From positions 1-21,839 of the forward strand of contig JAUYOU010000058.1 of NCBI GenBank assembly GCA_030697855.1: DNA of 21,839 bases, read 5' to 3'. Position numbers and translations under genes: made by a program. Positions 11,722 through 20,517 of the stretch are shown here, piece by piece. The stretch comes from a bacterium (GTDB taxonomy: Bacteria > Patescibacteriota > Minisyncoccia > JACQLN01). How positions within the stretch are numbered: position 1 is the first letter of the stretch; the number at the start of each line of letters is the position of its first letter. The notes below the pieces were generated by a model. The model worked only from the letters and a program-made list of their open reading frames with translations, was not told where the DNA came from and did not search any database.

Positions 11722-13344
11722 TTATTTAAGCGAGAATTTGTAAACTTTAAAAGCAGGAAAATCGTTCGATCCATAACCGGTAATTTCTATTGCCGGTTTT
11801 TGGTTATTTTTTTGTAGTAATTCCTCTACATTTTTAGCATAATCGGTTGGTGTGGTTGGTTTTTGTGGTGCCGCTTCTTCTGCTTTTACAAAGTAGAGCG
11901 TAAAATCTTTAAACGCAGAAACTCCATTTTTTTCTATAATGTTTTGAAAATTACTAGCCGTTATAACAGGTACGCCGTGGTAATACTGCCTGCGGCTAAA
12001 AAGCCAAAGAGAAGATTGCAACGCAATATTGTCGTCGTAAATTATGCCGGTTGGGCCAAGTGTAGCTGGGTATTTTTTGGCATATGTTTGAATAACCCCG
12101 CTTAAATAAGGGTTAGAGTGTGTTGGTAAACTTTCTGGGCGATTGCCGTTAAAAACAGAATCAAAATATTTATCTAGTTTTACTACGCCGTAATCTGGGC
12201 GTAAAAAAGCATAGTTATATAGTTCGCCAATGGTTATGGATAATAAAATAATCCCAACACTTAAAAATTTGTATGGTTTTTGCCATAAAAATAAAATAAG
12301 TGAGGTTATAAAAAATGTGGTAGGAATTACAAGTAAAGAAATAAACCTAAAGGCAGAACCTGCTTTAATTAAAAGCAAAATAATAAAAATAAAAGAAATT
12401 AATATTAAAGATAATTCACGCTTTTGTTTTATAACTGAAAAAATTAGACCAATTAAAGCTATGGCTAAAAATGATACAGAGAATATAGCGAGTAAGTTTT
12501 CACCAATACTAGAAAAAGGATCTTGAGTTTTGCCACCGAAAGCCTCAACTGGCCAAGGGGTATCTTGTTTTAAAACGTAGGCGAGTTGTAAGTCGAAATG
12601 ACCAAAAGTTTTATAAGAATAAATGTTATAAACAATAACAGGTGAGAAAATTATTATAGCTAAAACCAGAGCTAAATAAAGTTTCGGGTTTTTAAATAGA
12701 TCGCGCCTATATATAAGCAAGAATACAAAATAGGTTGGTATTAAAAATATAGCGATATACTTAGTTAACATGGCGAGGCCGAATGTTAAGCCAAACATTA
12801 ACCAACTTTTCTGGTTTTCGAATAATCGCAGAAAATAGTAAATGTTTAATAATATAAAAAAGAACAAAACCGATTCCATCATGGCCATACGTGAAAGCGA
12901 AACATGGGCAAAACTTATGGTGGCAATAAAAGCAGAAATTAAACCGGCAGAATCTTTTTTAAAAAGTTTTTTGCCAATTAAATAAATTAAATAAACAAAG
13001 CCTATGCCAAAAATAGCCGAAGGCAGGCGCGAAACAAGAAGCGAATCACCGAATAAATTAAAAAATATTTTTTGAACTAAAAAAAATAGAGGCGGGTGGT
13101 CGTGGAAAGAGAGTTTTGTCCATCCAGGCAAGTTGCTTGCCTGTCCCGAGTTTGCCGAGGGAAAGAGCCATTGGATAGGCGTGGTTTGGTATGGGCTTTC
13201 TAGGTAATCCAGCCAGCCAATAGAACGAAAAGAATAAAAAGATTCGTCAAAAAGAAGTTCGGTCGAACCCAAACTCCATAAGCGTAAAATACAGGCGAGA
13301 GCCATAATTGCTATTAAAATTGTTCGAATACGCTTTTTTTCCAT
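11722..13344 (-). CDS. GT39/ArnT-like membrane glycosyltransferase
   Basis: A 540-residue polytopic membrane protein of the PMT/ArnT type, transferring sugars from lipid-linked donors to acceptors on the outer face of the membrane. The first helix (IRTILIAIMALACILRLWSL) leads into the catalytic loop with the acidic motif ELLFDESFYS (Asp33-Glu34) and HDHPPLFFLVQKIF, then SRLPSAIFGIGFVYLIYLIG, further helices including YYFLRLFENQKSWLMFGLTF, and a C-terminal soluble domain (from about residue 385) with IIYDDNIAL. Substrate is unknown. Residues 61-74 (FPSANSGQASNLPG) in the catalytic loop are encoded by a palindromic sequence related to the dispersed elements. It converges with msrB and is divergent from recO with a 25-base gap. 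Confidence 0.88.
   Translation of the reverse strand: MEKKRIRTILIAIMALACILRLWSLGSTELLFDESFYSFRSIGWLDYLESPYQTTPIQWLFPSANSGQASNLPGWTKLSFHDHPPLFFLVQKIFFNLFGDSLLVSRLPSAIFGIGFVYLIYLIGKKLFKKDSAGLISAFIATISFAHVSLSRMAMMESVLFFFILLNIYYFLRLFENQKSWLMFGLTFGLAMLTKYIAIFLIPTYFVFLLIYRRDLFKNPKLYLALVLAIIIFSPVIVYNIYSYKTFGHFDLQLAYVLKQDTPWPVEAFGGKTQDPFSSIGENLLAIFSVSFLAIALIGLIFSVIKQKRELSLILISFIFIILLLIKAGSAFRFISLLVIPTTFFITSLILFLWQKPYKFLSVGIILLSITIGELYNYAFLRPDYGVVKLDKYFDSVFNGNRPESLPTHSNPYLSGVIQTYAKKYPATLGPTGIIYDDNIALQSSLWLFSRRQYYHGVPVITASNFQNIIEKNGVSAFKDFTLYFVKAEEAAPQKPTTPTDYAKNVEELLQKNNQKPAIEITGYGSNDFPAFKVYKFSLK
13125..13162. repeat. Palindromic element inside the glycosyltransferase gene
   Basis: Two parts: a hairpin with 8-bp perfect arms caggcaag / cttgcctg and 3-base loop (13125-13143), then tcccgagtttgccgaggga (13144-13162), bounded by tccc/ggga like the copy in ileS. 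On the minus strand its order tccct-cggcaaa-ctcggga followed by caggcaag resembles the ileS copy (ctccgctaaagcttcgcggga then caagc). It is read in frame. Similarity to the other copies is weaker than among themselves. Confidence 0.5.
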
Positions 13345-13351
13345 ATATAAT
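13323..13351 (+). promoter_or_regulatory. Putative recO promoter
   Basis: A perfect -10 TATAAT (13346-13351) with TTCGAA (13323-13328) at 17-base spacing, inside the 5' end of the divergent glycosyltransferase gene and 19 bases before the recO ATG. The -35 is weak. Confidence 0.4.
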
Positions 13352-13369
13352 AATGGTAACTTTTAATCT

Positions 13370-13921
13370 ATGAAGAGTATAGAAGGCATTATTTTAAAAA
13401 ATTCACCACGTCGCGAAGCTGATGCGGTTTTTACGCTTTATACCAAAGAGTTTGGTTTAATGGAACTGCAGGCCAAAAGCGTGCGAAAACATACCGGCAA
13501 ACTAAGGCATGGTTTAGATATGTTTAATCATACAGAAGTTTTTTTTGTGCCATCGAAACATATACCTATAATTACCGATTTTAAAATTAGGGATTCGCAC
13601 TTAGTTTTAAAAAATGATTTATATCGTTTAAAGCTGGCGCATTTTGCTGCCCAAATTATATTTAGAATTTTTGAACCAGGTATGGGCGAAGAAAAAATTT
13701 GGCAACAAACCGCAAATTTCTTTTCTATTTTAAATAATAAATATGCTACCAGAGACGGCTTAAAAGAATCGGCTTATTTGTGGTGTTACCATATTTTAGA
13801 TTCCAATGGCCTAAACCCTAGAGCACCAGATTTTAAATTAGCGGATTCTGGTATTCTTAGAACAAGGGTAAAAGATATGTTTTTAAATAATTTTGGGGTT
13901 AATTTAGACAAACTGATATAA
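13370..13921 (+). CDS. recO: DNA repair protein RecO, short form
   Basis: RecO helps load RecA onto SSB-coated single-stranded DNA in gap repair. The N-terminal OB-fold is clear: EGIILKNSPRREADAVFTLY, TKEFGLMELQAKSVRK, GKLRHGLDMFNHTEVFFVP, followed by the helical part (RLKLAHFAAQIIFRIFEPGM, SAYLWCYHILDSNGLNPRAP). At 183 residues it is shorter than the usual ~240, ending soon after where other RecO proteins have their C-terminal (often zinc-containing) region, which is absent. The reduced form may be normal in small-genome lineages or the gene may be truncated. It is divergent from the glycosyltransferase gene. Confidence 0.88.
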   Translation: MKSIEGIILKNSPRREADAVFTLYTKEFGLMELQAKSVRKHTGKLRHGLDMFNHTEVFFVPSKHIPIITDFKIRDSHLVLKNDLYRLKLAHFAAQIIFRIFEPGMGEEKIWQQTANFFSILNNKYATRDGLKESAYLWCYHILDSNGLNPRAPDFKLADSGILRTRVKDMFLNNFGVNLDKLI

Positions 13922-13930
13922 TATAGTTGT

Positions 13931-14014
13931 CGCTAATATACGAATTTATGCGAATATAGCTAATAAAAATAATAAATTCATTCGCCATATTAGCGTCGAT
14001 TAGCTATATTGGCG
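13931..14014. repeat. Cluster of interleaved inverted repeats
   Basis: Four related ~14-bp motifs in alternating orientation fill the gap between recO and the Ig-like protein gene. cgctaatat (13931-13939) pairs with atattagcg (13987-13995), and aatatagctaat (13953-13964) pairs with attagctatatt (13999-14010). The two pairs interleave, so they cannot form one simple hairpin. The second ends 7 bases before the next start codon. It may be an operator array, a pseudoknot-capable leader or a repeat family. Confidence 0.65.
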
Positions 14015-14021
14015 AACACTC

Positions 14022-15401
14022 ATGGATAATTTAGAAGAACTACAAAAGAAGCTCTATACCGAAGAAAAACCGGTTTTGCCGCCGGTTGAAAATACCCCTA
14101 TTCCTATAGAAGAACCTATTGCGCCTCCACCTATAACAGAAGATATTTCTCCTTCGCCAGCTATTTGGAAGAGAATATTTTTTGGGGCGGGTGTTTTCTT
14201 TCTGCTCGCCGTAACTGTAGCAGTTTATGTTTTCTTTCGCGGTTTTTATGCTTTTAGAAAAGATAGAGTAGAAATTAAGTTAACTGCACCTAGCGAAGTT
14301 AGTGCGGGTGAAACTGTTACTTGGAAATTAAGATTAGTTAATAAAAACGAAACCGAACTAAAAGATGGTGTTTTAACTTTTCAGTTTCCAGATTTTTCCC
14401 AGCCAGTAATTTCTATTTCGGAAACCGATCAATTTAAGCAAAGTGTTTTAAAACAAACTATTCCAATTCCGCAATTAAACCCAAGTGGTTTATACGAAAG
14501 AGAATTTAAAGCGGTTGTTTTTGGTGGTGATAATTTTGAAAGAAAAGCTCAAGCAGTTTTTAATTTTAAACCCTCGGCTGGCACAATAGTTTTTCAATCT
14601 ATTGCTACATTTGCCACAAAAATTTCTTCTTTCCCGATAAGTTTAAACGTGGAATCGTCCAGCGAAACAATTTCTGGTGAAAATGTAGAAGTTAAATTTA
14701 AATTAAAAAACGAAGGTGAGGTTGCTTTTAATAACATAAGGCTTCGTTTAGAGCCTCCGGCAGGTTTTCGAATAACAGACACTTCGGAAAAGCTTTCTGA
14801 ATTTAATAATGTCTGGCGGCTAGAATCAATTTTGCCTCAAGAAGAAAGAACTTTAGTGGTTAAAGGAACAATCACTGGCATAGAAGGCGAAGGTAAAGTG
14901 TTTAGATCTTTTGTAGAAGGCTCGGAAGGTACGAGCTGGAAAATATATAAAGAAGCTAGTGGTACAGTAAAACTTATTTCGGCTCCACTAGCTTTAGATG
15001 TAAATACAAATCCAGATGGAATAACCTCGGCGCGTGCTGGCGAAACAATTACATATAAAATTAGTTATCAGAATAATTTAGATATTCCACTTGCTAATTT
15101 AACTCTAAAAATTAAGTTTGATAATAATTTCGATTTAACTTCGTTGCAACCAACTACGGGTTTAGATATTTCTTCTAAAACTATAATTTTAAATCGCGAT
15201 AATTTAACCGATCTTTTTGGTATAGAGCCCTTAGAGAAAAAAGAAATAATTTTAAAAATTAAAGTAAAAAATAACGCAGTAAGTGGCGCAAAATTACCCG
15301 TTATGGCTACTATAGAATCTACTACCAAGCCCGAGGGACTTTCTGTTTCTAAAATTTTCTCTAGCCAAGATTTGACGCTAGAAGTTAAAAGTGGAGAATA
15401 A
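14022..15401 (+). CDS. Membrane-anchored protein with repeated Ig-like (DUF11/CARDB-type) domains
   Basis: A 459-residue single-pass protein. Residues 1-~48 are a Pro/Glu-rich cytoplasmic tail (VLPPVENTPIPIEEPIAPPP), 50-73 a transmembrane helix (IFFGAGVFFLLAVTVAVYVF), and the rest an extracellular beta-rich stalk. At least three repeats recur with a common pattern of SAGETVTWKLRLVNKNETEL, SGENVEVKFKLKNEGEVAFN and RAGETITYKISYQNNLDIPL, as in DUF11/CARDB domains that make up adhesive or spacer modules on cell surfaces. There is no cell-wall sorting signal. A role in cell-surface structure or contact is plausible, which matters for an episymbiotic lifestyle, but is inference. The glyQS start follows after 5 bases. 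Confidence 0.8.
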   Translation: MDNLEELQKKLYTEEKPVLPPVENTPIPIEEPIAPPPITEDISPSPAIWKRIFFGAGVFFLLAVTVAVYVFFRGFYAFRKDRVEIKLTAPSEVSAGETVTWKLRLVNKNETELKDGVLTFQFPDFSQPVISISETDQFKQSVLKQTIPIPQLNPSGLYEREFKAVVFGGDNFERKAQAVFNFKPSAGTIVFQSIATFATKISSFPISLNVESSSETISGENVEVKFKLKNEGEVAFNNIRLRLEPPAGFRITDTSEKLSEFNNVWRLESILPQEERTLVVKGTITGIEGEGKVFRSFVEGSEGTSWKIYKEASGTVKLISAPLALDVNTNPDGITSARAGETITYKISYQNNLDIPLANLTLKIKFDNNFDLTSLQPTTGLDISSKTIILNRDNLTDLFGIEPLEKKEIILKIKVKNNAVSGAKLPVMATIESTTKPEGLSVSKIFSSQDLTLEVKSGE

Positions 15402-15406
15402 ATAAC

Positions 15407-16711
15407 ATGGTTGATTCAATAGATAAAATAGTTTCTTTATGTAAGCGCCGAGGGTTTGTTTACCCAGGAAGCGAAATTTATGGTGGACTCGCCAATAGCT
15501 GGGACTACGGTCCTTTAGGTGTGGAATTAAAAAACAACATAAAACAGTTGTGGTGGAAAAAATTTGTACATGGCCGCGACGATATGGTGGGTATAGATGC
15601 GGCTTTAATAATGAACCCGAAAGTTTGGGAGGCTTCTGGGCACGTGGCCACGTTTAGCGATCCGTTGGTTGAATGTGTTAAATGTCATTCTCGTTTTAGA
15701 GCAGATCAATTTGATGGCACATGCGAACAATGTGGTGGTAAAAATTTTACCGAAGCTAAGCAGTTTAATTTAATGTTAAAAACTTTTTTGGGGCCAGCAG
15801 AAGGTTCCGAGAACACGGTTTATTTTAGGCCAGAAACTGCTCAAGCCATGTTTGTAGATTTTAAAAATGTTGTAGACACTTCGCGTAAAACAATTCCATT
15901 TGGTATTGCTCAAATTGGTAAAGCTTTTAGAAACGAGATTACCCCAGGGAATTTTATTTTTAGAACACGCGAATTTGAACAAATGGAAATAGAGTATTTT
16001 ATTAAAAAAGATACTTGGCAGGAAAGTTTTGAACATTGGCGAAAAGAAATGCTAGGCTGGATGGAAGATGTTGGTATAGATTTAAAACACGTGCACGAAA
16101 TAGAAATTCCAGCTGAAGACAGGGCGCACTATTCTAAGCGCACAATAGATTTTGAATTTGATTTTCCATTTGGTAGAAAAGAACTTTATGGTTTGGCTTA
16201 TAGAACCGATTTTGATTTAAAAAACCACGAAAATGGTTCTGGGCAAAATTTAAAATACCGTGAACAAGGAGATGGTACATCTAGTGGCGAAGAATATTGG
16301 CCGCATGTTATTGAGCCAACTTGGGGAGTAGATAGATCGATGCTTGCTATTTTATGTAGCGCTTACGATGATACTGATTCATCTCGCACTGTTTTAAAAT
16401 TAAGCCCAAAAATAGCGCCCTACAAAGCTGCAGTGTTTCCTTTAATGAAAAATAAACCAGAACTTGTAGAAATGGCAAGAAAAGTTTACACGGGTTTGAA
16501 AAAAGAATTTGTGGTAGCTTGGGATGATCGTGGTAATGTGGGTAAGCGTTATTATAGCCAAGACGAAATCGGTACGCCATATTGTATAACTGTAGATTTT
16601 CAAACCTTGGAAGATGAAACAGTAACAATTAGGGACAGAGATACTACCATACAAGAAAGAATTAAAATTTCGGAATTACAAGATTATATAAAAGAAAAAA
16701 TAAATGCATAA
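15407..16711 (+). CDS. glyQS: Glycine--tRNA ligase, homodimeric type
   Basis: Charges tRNA-Gly in the cytoplasm. The 434-residue class II enzyme shows RRGFVYPGSEIYGGLANSWD (N-terminus typical of the alpha2 form), a zinc ribbon with Cys90, Cys93, Cys106 and Cys109, motif 2 AFRNEITPGNFIFRTREFEQ, the Glu-rich region EQMEIEYF, motif 3 GVDRSMLAIL and an anticodon-binding domain (YKAAVFPLMKNKPELVEMAR). Length is close to the usual size for this form. The stop overlaps the next start (M16 peptidase) by 8 bases. Confidence 0.97.
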   Translation: MVDSIDKIVSLCKRRGFVYPGSEIYGGLANSWDYGPLGVELKNNIKQLWWKKFVHGRDDMVGIDAALIMNPKVWEASGHVATFSDPLVECVKCHSRFRADQFDGTCEQCGGKNFTEAKQFNLMLKTFLGPAEGSENTVYFRPETAQAMFVDFKNVVDTSRKTIPFGIAQIGKAFRNEITPGNFIFRTREFEQMEIEYFIKKDTWQESFEHWRKEMLGWMEDVGIDLKHVHEIEIPAEDRAHYSKRTIDFEFDFPFGRKELYGLAYRTDFDLKNHENGSGQNLKYREQGDGTSSGEEYWPHVIEPTWGVDRSMLAILCSAYDDTDSSRTVLKLSPKIAPYKAAVFPLMKNKPELVEMARKVYTGLKKEFVVAWDDRGNVGKRYYSQDEIGTPYCITVDFQTLEDETVTIRDRDTTIQERIKISELQDYIKEKINA

Positions 16712-17975
16712 TTTTACAAAAGATGTTTGGCCAAATGGCCTAAGAGCAATTTATGTTCCAATGCAAGGAACTCAAACTTTAACTTTGCTTGTTTTGGCGG
16801 GTACAGGTTCTAGGTATGAAACTAAAGATATAAATGGAATTTCTCATTTTTTGGAGCACATGTTTTTTAAAGGCACTACTAAGCGCCCAGGGAAATCGGA
16901 TATTGCGCATGAACTTGATGCAGTTGGCGCGGCTTACAATGCTTTTACAGATAAAGAATTAACAGGTTATTGGGTTAAGGTGGACAGTAGACATTCCGAT
17001 TTGGCTTTTGATGTTGTAAGCGATATATTTTTAAACTCTACAATTCCTCAAGCAGAAATAGAAAAAGAACGAGGTGTAATTATTGGTGAGATAGATATGT
17101 ATGAAGATACACCAATGCGAAAAATTGGGGATATGTTCGAAGAACTTTTATATGGCGATCAGCCAGCCGGCTGGGATATTGCTGGTAGAAAAGAAGTTAT
17201 TCGTTCTATTAACCGCCAACATTTTATCGATTACATGGATAAGCATTATCGTTCAAAAGGCGTAGTGGTTGTTGTGGCGGGAAATATTACTGCGGAAGAT
17301 GCTAAAGCCAAAGTACATAAATATTTTAGTGCTGTAAAAGAAGGTGATGTGCCAAAACCTTTGCCTTGTGCGGAATCTCAAGGTTCTCCGCAGATAAAAG
17401 TTTTTTATAAAGAAACTGATCAGTGTCACTTAATTTTAGGAACCCGTGCCTATAGTATGTTCGATCCGCGTCGTTGGGCTTTGGGATTACTAGCCACAAT
17501 TTTGGGTGGAGGTATGTCTTCTAGGTTATTTATAAGAATTCGTGACGAACTTGGTTTGGGTTATTATATTCGTGCTTCGTCTACACTTTCGCTAGATCAT
17601 GGTTACTTCGAAGTAAGTTCTGGTGTTGATACAACTAGAGTATATGAAGCTGTAGAGGCTATAATGGCCGAACTCAAAAAAATAAAAGCCAATGGAGTAG
17701 AGGAAAAAGAACTCCAAAAAGCTAAGGATTTTATAAGGGGTGGAACATTACTAGGACTCGAAGCTTCCGATGATTTAGCCTCATTTTTTGGGCTTCAGGA
17801 GGTCTTAACCAACGATGTATTGACAGTTGAACAAAAGTTCAGTATGATGGATAAAGTTACCTTGGCCGACATAAAGAATGTCGCCGAAGATATCTTCCAA
17901 GATAAGAATCTCAACTTGGCCGTAATTGGGCCGCTTAAGGACAAGGCAGGCTTTGAAGGGATATTAAAATTTTGA
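16704..17975 (+). CDS. M16 family zinc peptidase (processing-peptidase-like)
   Basis: A 423-residue soluble metallopeptidase with the inverted zinc motif HxxEH read as HFLEH at 48-52, and a third ligand Glu129 in GVIIGEIDMYED, at the usual distance. The second domain contains LGTRAYSMFDPRRWALGLLA, ILGGGMSSRLFIRIRDELGL and GYFEVSSGVDT, as in bacterial PqqL/YmxG-type peptidases. Substrates of this family in bacteria are mostly unknown short or exported peptides. The gene overlaps glyQS by 8 bases and the following permease by 4, so the three are translationally linked. Confidence 0.95.
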   Translation: MHNFTKDVWPNGLRAIYVPMQGTQTLTLLVLAGTGSRYETKDINGISHFLEHMFFKGTTKRPGKSDIAHELDAVGAAYNAFTDKELTGYWVKVDSRHSDLAFDVVSDIFLNSTIPQAEIEKERGVIIGEIDMYEDTPMRKIGDMFEELLYGDQPAGWDIAGRKEVIRSINRQHFIDYMDKHYRSKGVVVVVAGNITAEDAKAKVHKYFSAVKEGDVPKPLPCAESQGSPQIKVFYKETDQCHLILGTRAYSMFDPRRWALGLLATILGGGMSSRLFIRIRDELGLGYYIRASSTLSLDHGYFEVSSGVDTTRVYEAVEAIMAELKKIKANGVEEKELQKAKDFIRGGTLLGLEASDDLASFFGLQEVLTNDVLTVEQKFSMMDKVTLADIKNVAEDIFQDKNLNLAVIGPLKDKAGFEGILKF

Positions 17976-19021
17976 AATCTCCGTTAGCCCATACCCATAT
18001 CAGCATAAACACGGAAACTTTACTCCGTGCTTTTGCTATTGTGCTAGGTTTAGCATTAATCTATTTAATCCGCGATGTAGTAGCGGTACTTTTGTTTTCT
18101 ATTATAATAGCGGCAGCTATTACGCCACTCGCTAATTATTTTCAGAGCAAAGGTATTCCAAGAACATTGGGAGTTTTTGCAATATATTTTTTAGCATTCT
18201 TATTTCTAGGAACAGTATTATATTTTATAATTTCTCCATTATCGGAAGAGTTAGATAATCTTTCTTTGGTTGTACCTTTATACTTCGATAAGGTAGATGG
18301 ATTTTTTAAAGTCATCAGAGACTCTGCTCCGCAGTACGAACAGTTGTTAAACAAAATTCAAGATAACCTTGTTGCCGTAAGTAATGATCTCGCTAATATT
18401 TCTGGAAATATTTTTGGAGCAACAACAGGAATTTTTGGTGGAGTTATTTCTGCGGTTTTTGTTATTGTAATTTCTTTTTACTTGGCTGCTCAAGAGCATG
18501 GTATTAGTATTTTTTTACGAGCAGTTACACCAAAAGAAAAACAGCCCTACGTTTTAAATCTTTGGTCGCGCGCGCAATATAAACTTGGCCGTTGGCTGCA
18601 AGCTCAACTTATACTTAGTATAATTGTAGGCGTTTTAATTTATATTGGACTTTTAATTTTTGGTATAAAACATAGCGTGCTTTTAGCTTTAATCGCTGGC
18701 ATGATGGAAATTATTCCAATATTTGGCCCCGTGCTTGCCGCGGTTCCAGCCATTATTTTGGGTCTTTTAAAATCTCCAATTGTTGCTCTTTGGGTTATTC
18801 TTATTTACACTATTGTTCACCAATTAGAGAATCATGTTTTTGTGCCTAATATAATGAATCGTGCTGTTGGATTAAATCCTGTAGTGGTTATAATTGCTTT
18901 GCTTATTGGCGGTGAGTTATTTGGTATACCAGGTATAATTCTTTCGGTGCCGGTAGCTGTAGTTTTAGTAGAAATTATAAAAGATTTTGGGCATCATCAC
19001 GAGGAAAACCAAAACTCCTAA
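17972..19021 (+). CDS. AI-2E family transporter (TqsA/PerM-like permease)
   Basis: A 349-residue membrane protein with about 8 helices. An N-terminal pair (LLRAFAIVLGLALIYLIRDV and AVLLFSIIIAAAITPLANYF) is followed by a long soluble helical hairpin (~residues 85-140) and helices including GIFGGVISAVFVIVISFYLA, then the family segment LQAQLILSIIVGVLIYIGLL, GMMEIIPIFGPVLAAVPAII and HQLENHVFVPNIMNRAVGLN, ending with GIPGIILSVPVAVVLVEIIK. The start is TTG at 17972, overlapping the M16 stop by 4 bases (TTGA); no ATG occurs in the N-terminal region. The family name derives from one member; many export other solutes, so a role in signalling should not be read from it. Confidence 0.92.
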   Translation: MKSPLAHTHISINTETLLRAFAIVLGLALIYLIRDVVAVLLFSIIIAAAITPLANYFQSKGIPRTLGVFAIYFLAFLFLGTVLYFIISPLSEELDNLSLVVPLYFDKVDGFFKVIRDSAPQYEQLLNKIQDNLVAVSNDLANISGNIFGATTGIFGGVISAVFVIVISFYLAAQEHGISIFLRAVTPKEKQPYVLNLWSRAQYKLGRWLQAQLILSIIVGVLIYIGLLIFGIKHSVLLALIAGMMEIIPIFGPVLAAVPAIILGLLKSPIVALWVILIYTIVHQLENHVFVPNIMNRAVGLNPVVVIIALLIGGELFGIPGIILSVPVAVVLVEIIKDFGHHHEENQNS

Positions 19022-19044
19022 ACTCTAAATCCTAAGTTCTAAAA
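19014..19044. repeat. Short degenerate tandem repeat (cctaaa-like)
   Basis: Between the permease and metG the DNA reads as four imperfect units of 7-8 bases (ctcctaaa, ctctaaat, cctaagtt, ctaaaata). The first unit overlaps the permease stop codon. A similar gttctaag occurs at 21458-21465. It looks like a small dispersed or slippage-generated repeat without visible regulatory content. Confidence 0.4.
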
Positions 19045-19046
19045 TA

Positions 19047-20510
19047 ATGAATAAGTTTTATATCACAACAGCCATTGATTATGTTAATGGTAAACCGCAT
19101 ATTGGACACGCTTTAGAAAAAATTCAAGCAGATGTTTTGGCGCGTTATCACAGAATAAAAGGTGACGATGTTTTCTTTTTAACAGGCACCGATGAACATG
19201 GTGTTAAGATTTTTCGCGCAGCCGAAAGAGAGAATAAAAATGCGCAAGAATTTGTAAACGAAAACACTGAATATTTTAAACAGTTAAAAGATGTTTTGAA
19301 TCTTTCTTGGAATGGTTTTATTAGAACCACAGATCAAGAAGTTCATTGGCCAGGTGTTCAAAAATTATGGCAGAAACTTTTGGATTCGGGCGATATTTAT
19401 AAGAAAAAATATAACGGACTTTATTGTGTTGGTTGTGAATCTTTTAAAACAGATAGAGATTTAGTAGATGGTAAATGCCCAGATCACCAAAAAGAACCAG
19501 AATTGGTTGAACAAGAAAACTGGTTTTTTAAGCTTTCAAAATATCAAGGCCAAATCGCTTCTAAAATAAAAAGTGACGAATTAAAAATAATTCCAGAATC
19601 GCGCAAAAACGAAATTTTATCTTTTATAGAATCTGGTTTAGAAGATGTTAGTTTTTCTCGGCCTAAAAAAGATTTACCTTGGGGTATTCCAGTGCCCAAC
19701 GATCCAGAGCAAGTTATGTATGTTTGGTGCGATGCTTTGTCTAACTACATTACAGCTATTGGTTACGAAAACGAAACCGAACAATTTAAAAAACTTTGGC
19801 CCGCCGATTTACAGGTGATAGGTAAAGATATTTTGCGTTTTCATGCAGCTATTTGGCCGGGTATACTTTTATCGGCTGGTTTGCCATTACCAAAATCTAT
19901 TTTTGTTCATGGTTTTATTTCGGTTGAAGGGCAAAAGTTGTCTAAAAGTTTGGGTAACATTGTAGATCCTGTGCCAATAACCCAAAAATATGGAACAGAT
20001 CCTTTGCGTTATTATCTTTTGCGAGAAATTCCTTCTTATGACGATGGTGATTTTAGTTTAAGAAAGTTTGAAGATAGATATTCCGCAGATTTAGCTAATG
20101 GTTTAGGAAATTTGGTAGCGCGCACAGTTACCTTGGGCGAAAAGATTAGTCCAGTTAAATTTGATTTTGCTGTGGACATAGAACCAGAGGTTAAAAAAGC
20201 TTGTAACGATTTTTATAAAGCATACGAATCTTCTTTAGAATTAATTAAATTCCACGAAGCTTTAATTAGTGTTTGGGGTTTAGTTTCTTTTGCCGATAAA
20301 TATATTAATGATAAAAAACCTTGGGAAATTAAAGACCAAGAACAGTTTAAAAAAGTTTTAGCTAATTCTGGTTATTTACTTGGTGTTATACTTAATTTGG
20401 TTGAACCGTTTTTACCAGAAACAGGCGAAAAGATTAGAAAACAGATTTGGTTTACAGAATCTGCAATAAACTTTAAAAAAGGAGAGAATTTATTTCCTCG
20501 CTTAAATTAA
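19047..20510 (+). CDS. metG: Methionine--tRNA ligase
   Basis: Charges tRNA-Met, including the initiator. The 487-residue class I enzyme shows FYITTAIDYVNGKPHIGHAL with HIGH at 18-21, FLTGTDEHGVKI, a partial zinc knuckle CVGCES...GKCPDH (three Cys and one His), EQENWFFKLSKY, MYVWCDALSNYITA, KDILRFHAAIWPGIL, the KLSKS loop at 297-301, DPLRYYLLREIPSYDDGDFS and a helical anticodon-binding domain. It lacks the C-terminal EMAP/Trbp111-like tRNA-binding domain present in many longer enzymes. A large inverted repeat follows its stop codon. Confidence 0.97.
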   Translation: MNKFYITTAIDYVNGKPHIGHALEKIQADVLARYHRIKGDDVFFLTGTDEHGVKIFRAAERENKNAQEFVNENTEYFKQLKDVLNLSWNGFIRTTDQEVHWPGVQKLWQKLLDSGDIYKKKYNGLYCVGCESFKTDRDLVDGKCPDHQKEPELVEQENWFFKLSKYQGQIASKIKSDELKIIPESRKNEILSFIESGLEDVSFSRPKKDLPWGIPVPNDPEQVMYVWCDALSNYITAIGYENETEQFKKLWPADLQVIGKDILRFHAAIWPGILLSAGLPLPKSIFVHGFISVEGQKLSKSLGNIVDPVPITQKYGTDPLRYYLLREIPSYDDGDFSLRKFEDRYSADLANGLGNLVARTVTLGEKISPVKFDFAVDIEPEVKKACNDFYKAYESSLELIKFHEALISVWGLVSFADKYINDKKPWEIKDQEQFKKVLANSGYLLGVILNLVEPFLPETGEKIRKQIWFTESAINFKKGENLFPRLN

Positions 20511-20517
20511 TTTTTTT

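Noticed and set aside
17972..19021. Quorum-sensing autoinducer-2 exporter
   Set aside because: The family name does not establish the substrate; no luxS or other signalling gene is in the window.
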